In this document: piece by piece, positions 6,673 through 6,968 of the stretch
Numbering within the stretch: the stretch's first letter is position 1
Layout of the letters: each line of letters opens with the position of its first letter
NCBI GenBank assembly: GCA_030605285.1
Contig: JAUWIQ010000104.1
Span: forward strand, 1-6,968
Length of the DNA: 6,968 nucleotides
Reading direction: 5' to 3'
Source: Planctomycetota bacterium
GTDB taxonomy: Bacteria > Planctomycetota > Planctomycetia > Pirellulales > UBA7805
The notes under the pieces: model-generated
Database searches by the model: none
Seen by the model: the letters and a program-made list of their open reading frames with translations, nothing else
What the model was told of the DNA's origin: nothing
Made by a program: the position numbers and the translations under genes

Positions 6673-6930
6673 ATGGAGCAAAAACCAGAAGGTGCGACAA
6701 AGATTTTTGTACTGGGATTAGTCGGCGTATTGGCCTGTCAAATTTTAGGCGTTGTTGCCTGGGTTCTGGGGAACATCTATCTGGCGCAATGTCGACAGAT
6801 GAATGTGCCGCCGGAAGGAAAAGCAGTCGCCGGCAGGATCTTGGGAATGATCGCTACGGCTTTCTTTATTCTTGGGACGATTATCACGCTATTCATATTT
6901 CCTTTTACGGGAGGAGACTTCTCACAGTAG
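6673..6930 (+). CDS. Small two-helix membrane protein, DUF4190-like
   Basis: The 85-aa product has a short polar N-terminus (1-10), a first hydrophobic helix (about 11-37, with ILGVVAWVLGN), a polar loop (about 38-54, QCRQMNVPPEGKAVAGR) and a second helix (about 56-78). The layout of a Gly-rich first helix ending in LGxxAxxLG, followed by a short loop ending in GR and a second helix starting LGxIA, resembles DUF4190 proteins, whose function is unknown. Both ends should lie on the same side of the membrane. The strong ribosome binding site makes the start firm. The gene and its 5' region are visibly more A+T-rich than the genes before it, so it may be a separate transcription unit. I make no functional call. 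Confidence 0.75.
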   Translation: MEQKPEGATKIFVLGLVGVLACQILGVVAWVLGNIYLAQCRQMNVPPEGKAVAGRILGMIATAFFILGTIITLFIFPFTGGDFSQ

Positions 6931-6968
6931 TCCTGATCCGGCGAACCGGTTGCCCGATTATGAAATAC

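Noticed and set aside
1..6968. Search for a defence system, CRISPR array, insertion sequence, tRNA or rRNA
   Set aside because: I found no regularly spaced repeats, transposase motifs, terminal inverted repeats or RNA gene signatures. The genes are mostly housekeeping.

Overview
The window carries seven protein-coding genes, all on the + strand, and no RNA genes, mobile elements or CRISPR arrays that I can see. The organism is probably a planctomycete (Pirellulales-like). This is an inference from memory of family-level protein style: the PyrE variant, the LysM protein with a YkuD-like tail, and the small CoiA-like nuclease protein. Composition is moderately GC-rich, GTG starts are used, and Shine-Dalgarno sites are weak or absent at several genes. 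No search was run.

Layout: (1) 1-822 is the 3' part of a secreted or envelope protein with a LysM domain and a C-terminal YkuD-like fold in which both catalytic positions appear to be lost. (2) 823-1025 is an intergenic region with two hairpins, one of them terminator-like. (3) 1026-1586 is pyrE (orotate phosphoribosyltransferase), read from a GTG with a good ribosome binding site. (4) 1587-1731 is a short spacer holding two tandem DnaA-box-like nonamers 10 bp apart. (5) 1732-2421 encodes a PD-(D/E)XK/CoiA-like putative nuclease with a C-terminal winged-helix-like segment. (6) 2422-2716 is a 295-base non-coding gap. (7) 2717-3736 is fabH (beta-ketoacyl-ACP synthase III). (8) 3880-5721 is an M3B oligoendopeptidase F with an unusual basic N-terminus. 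(9) 5728-6456 is a family 5 (UDGb-type) uracil-DNA glycosylase, 6 bases behind pepF and probably cotranscribed. (10) 6457-6672 is a visibly A+T-richer spacer with a candidate promoter, leading to (11) 6673-6930, a small two-helix membrane protein resembling DUF4190.

Most of the window is housekeeping: pyrimidine synthesis, fatty acid initiation, peptide turnover and uracil repair. The genes do not form one pathway, and only pepF-udg looks like a tight operon. The points most worth a second look are the apparently inactive YkuD domain, the nuclease/winged-helix protein, and the tandem DnaA-like boxes just upstream of it. I see no convincing new multi-gene system.
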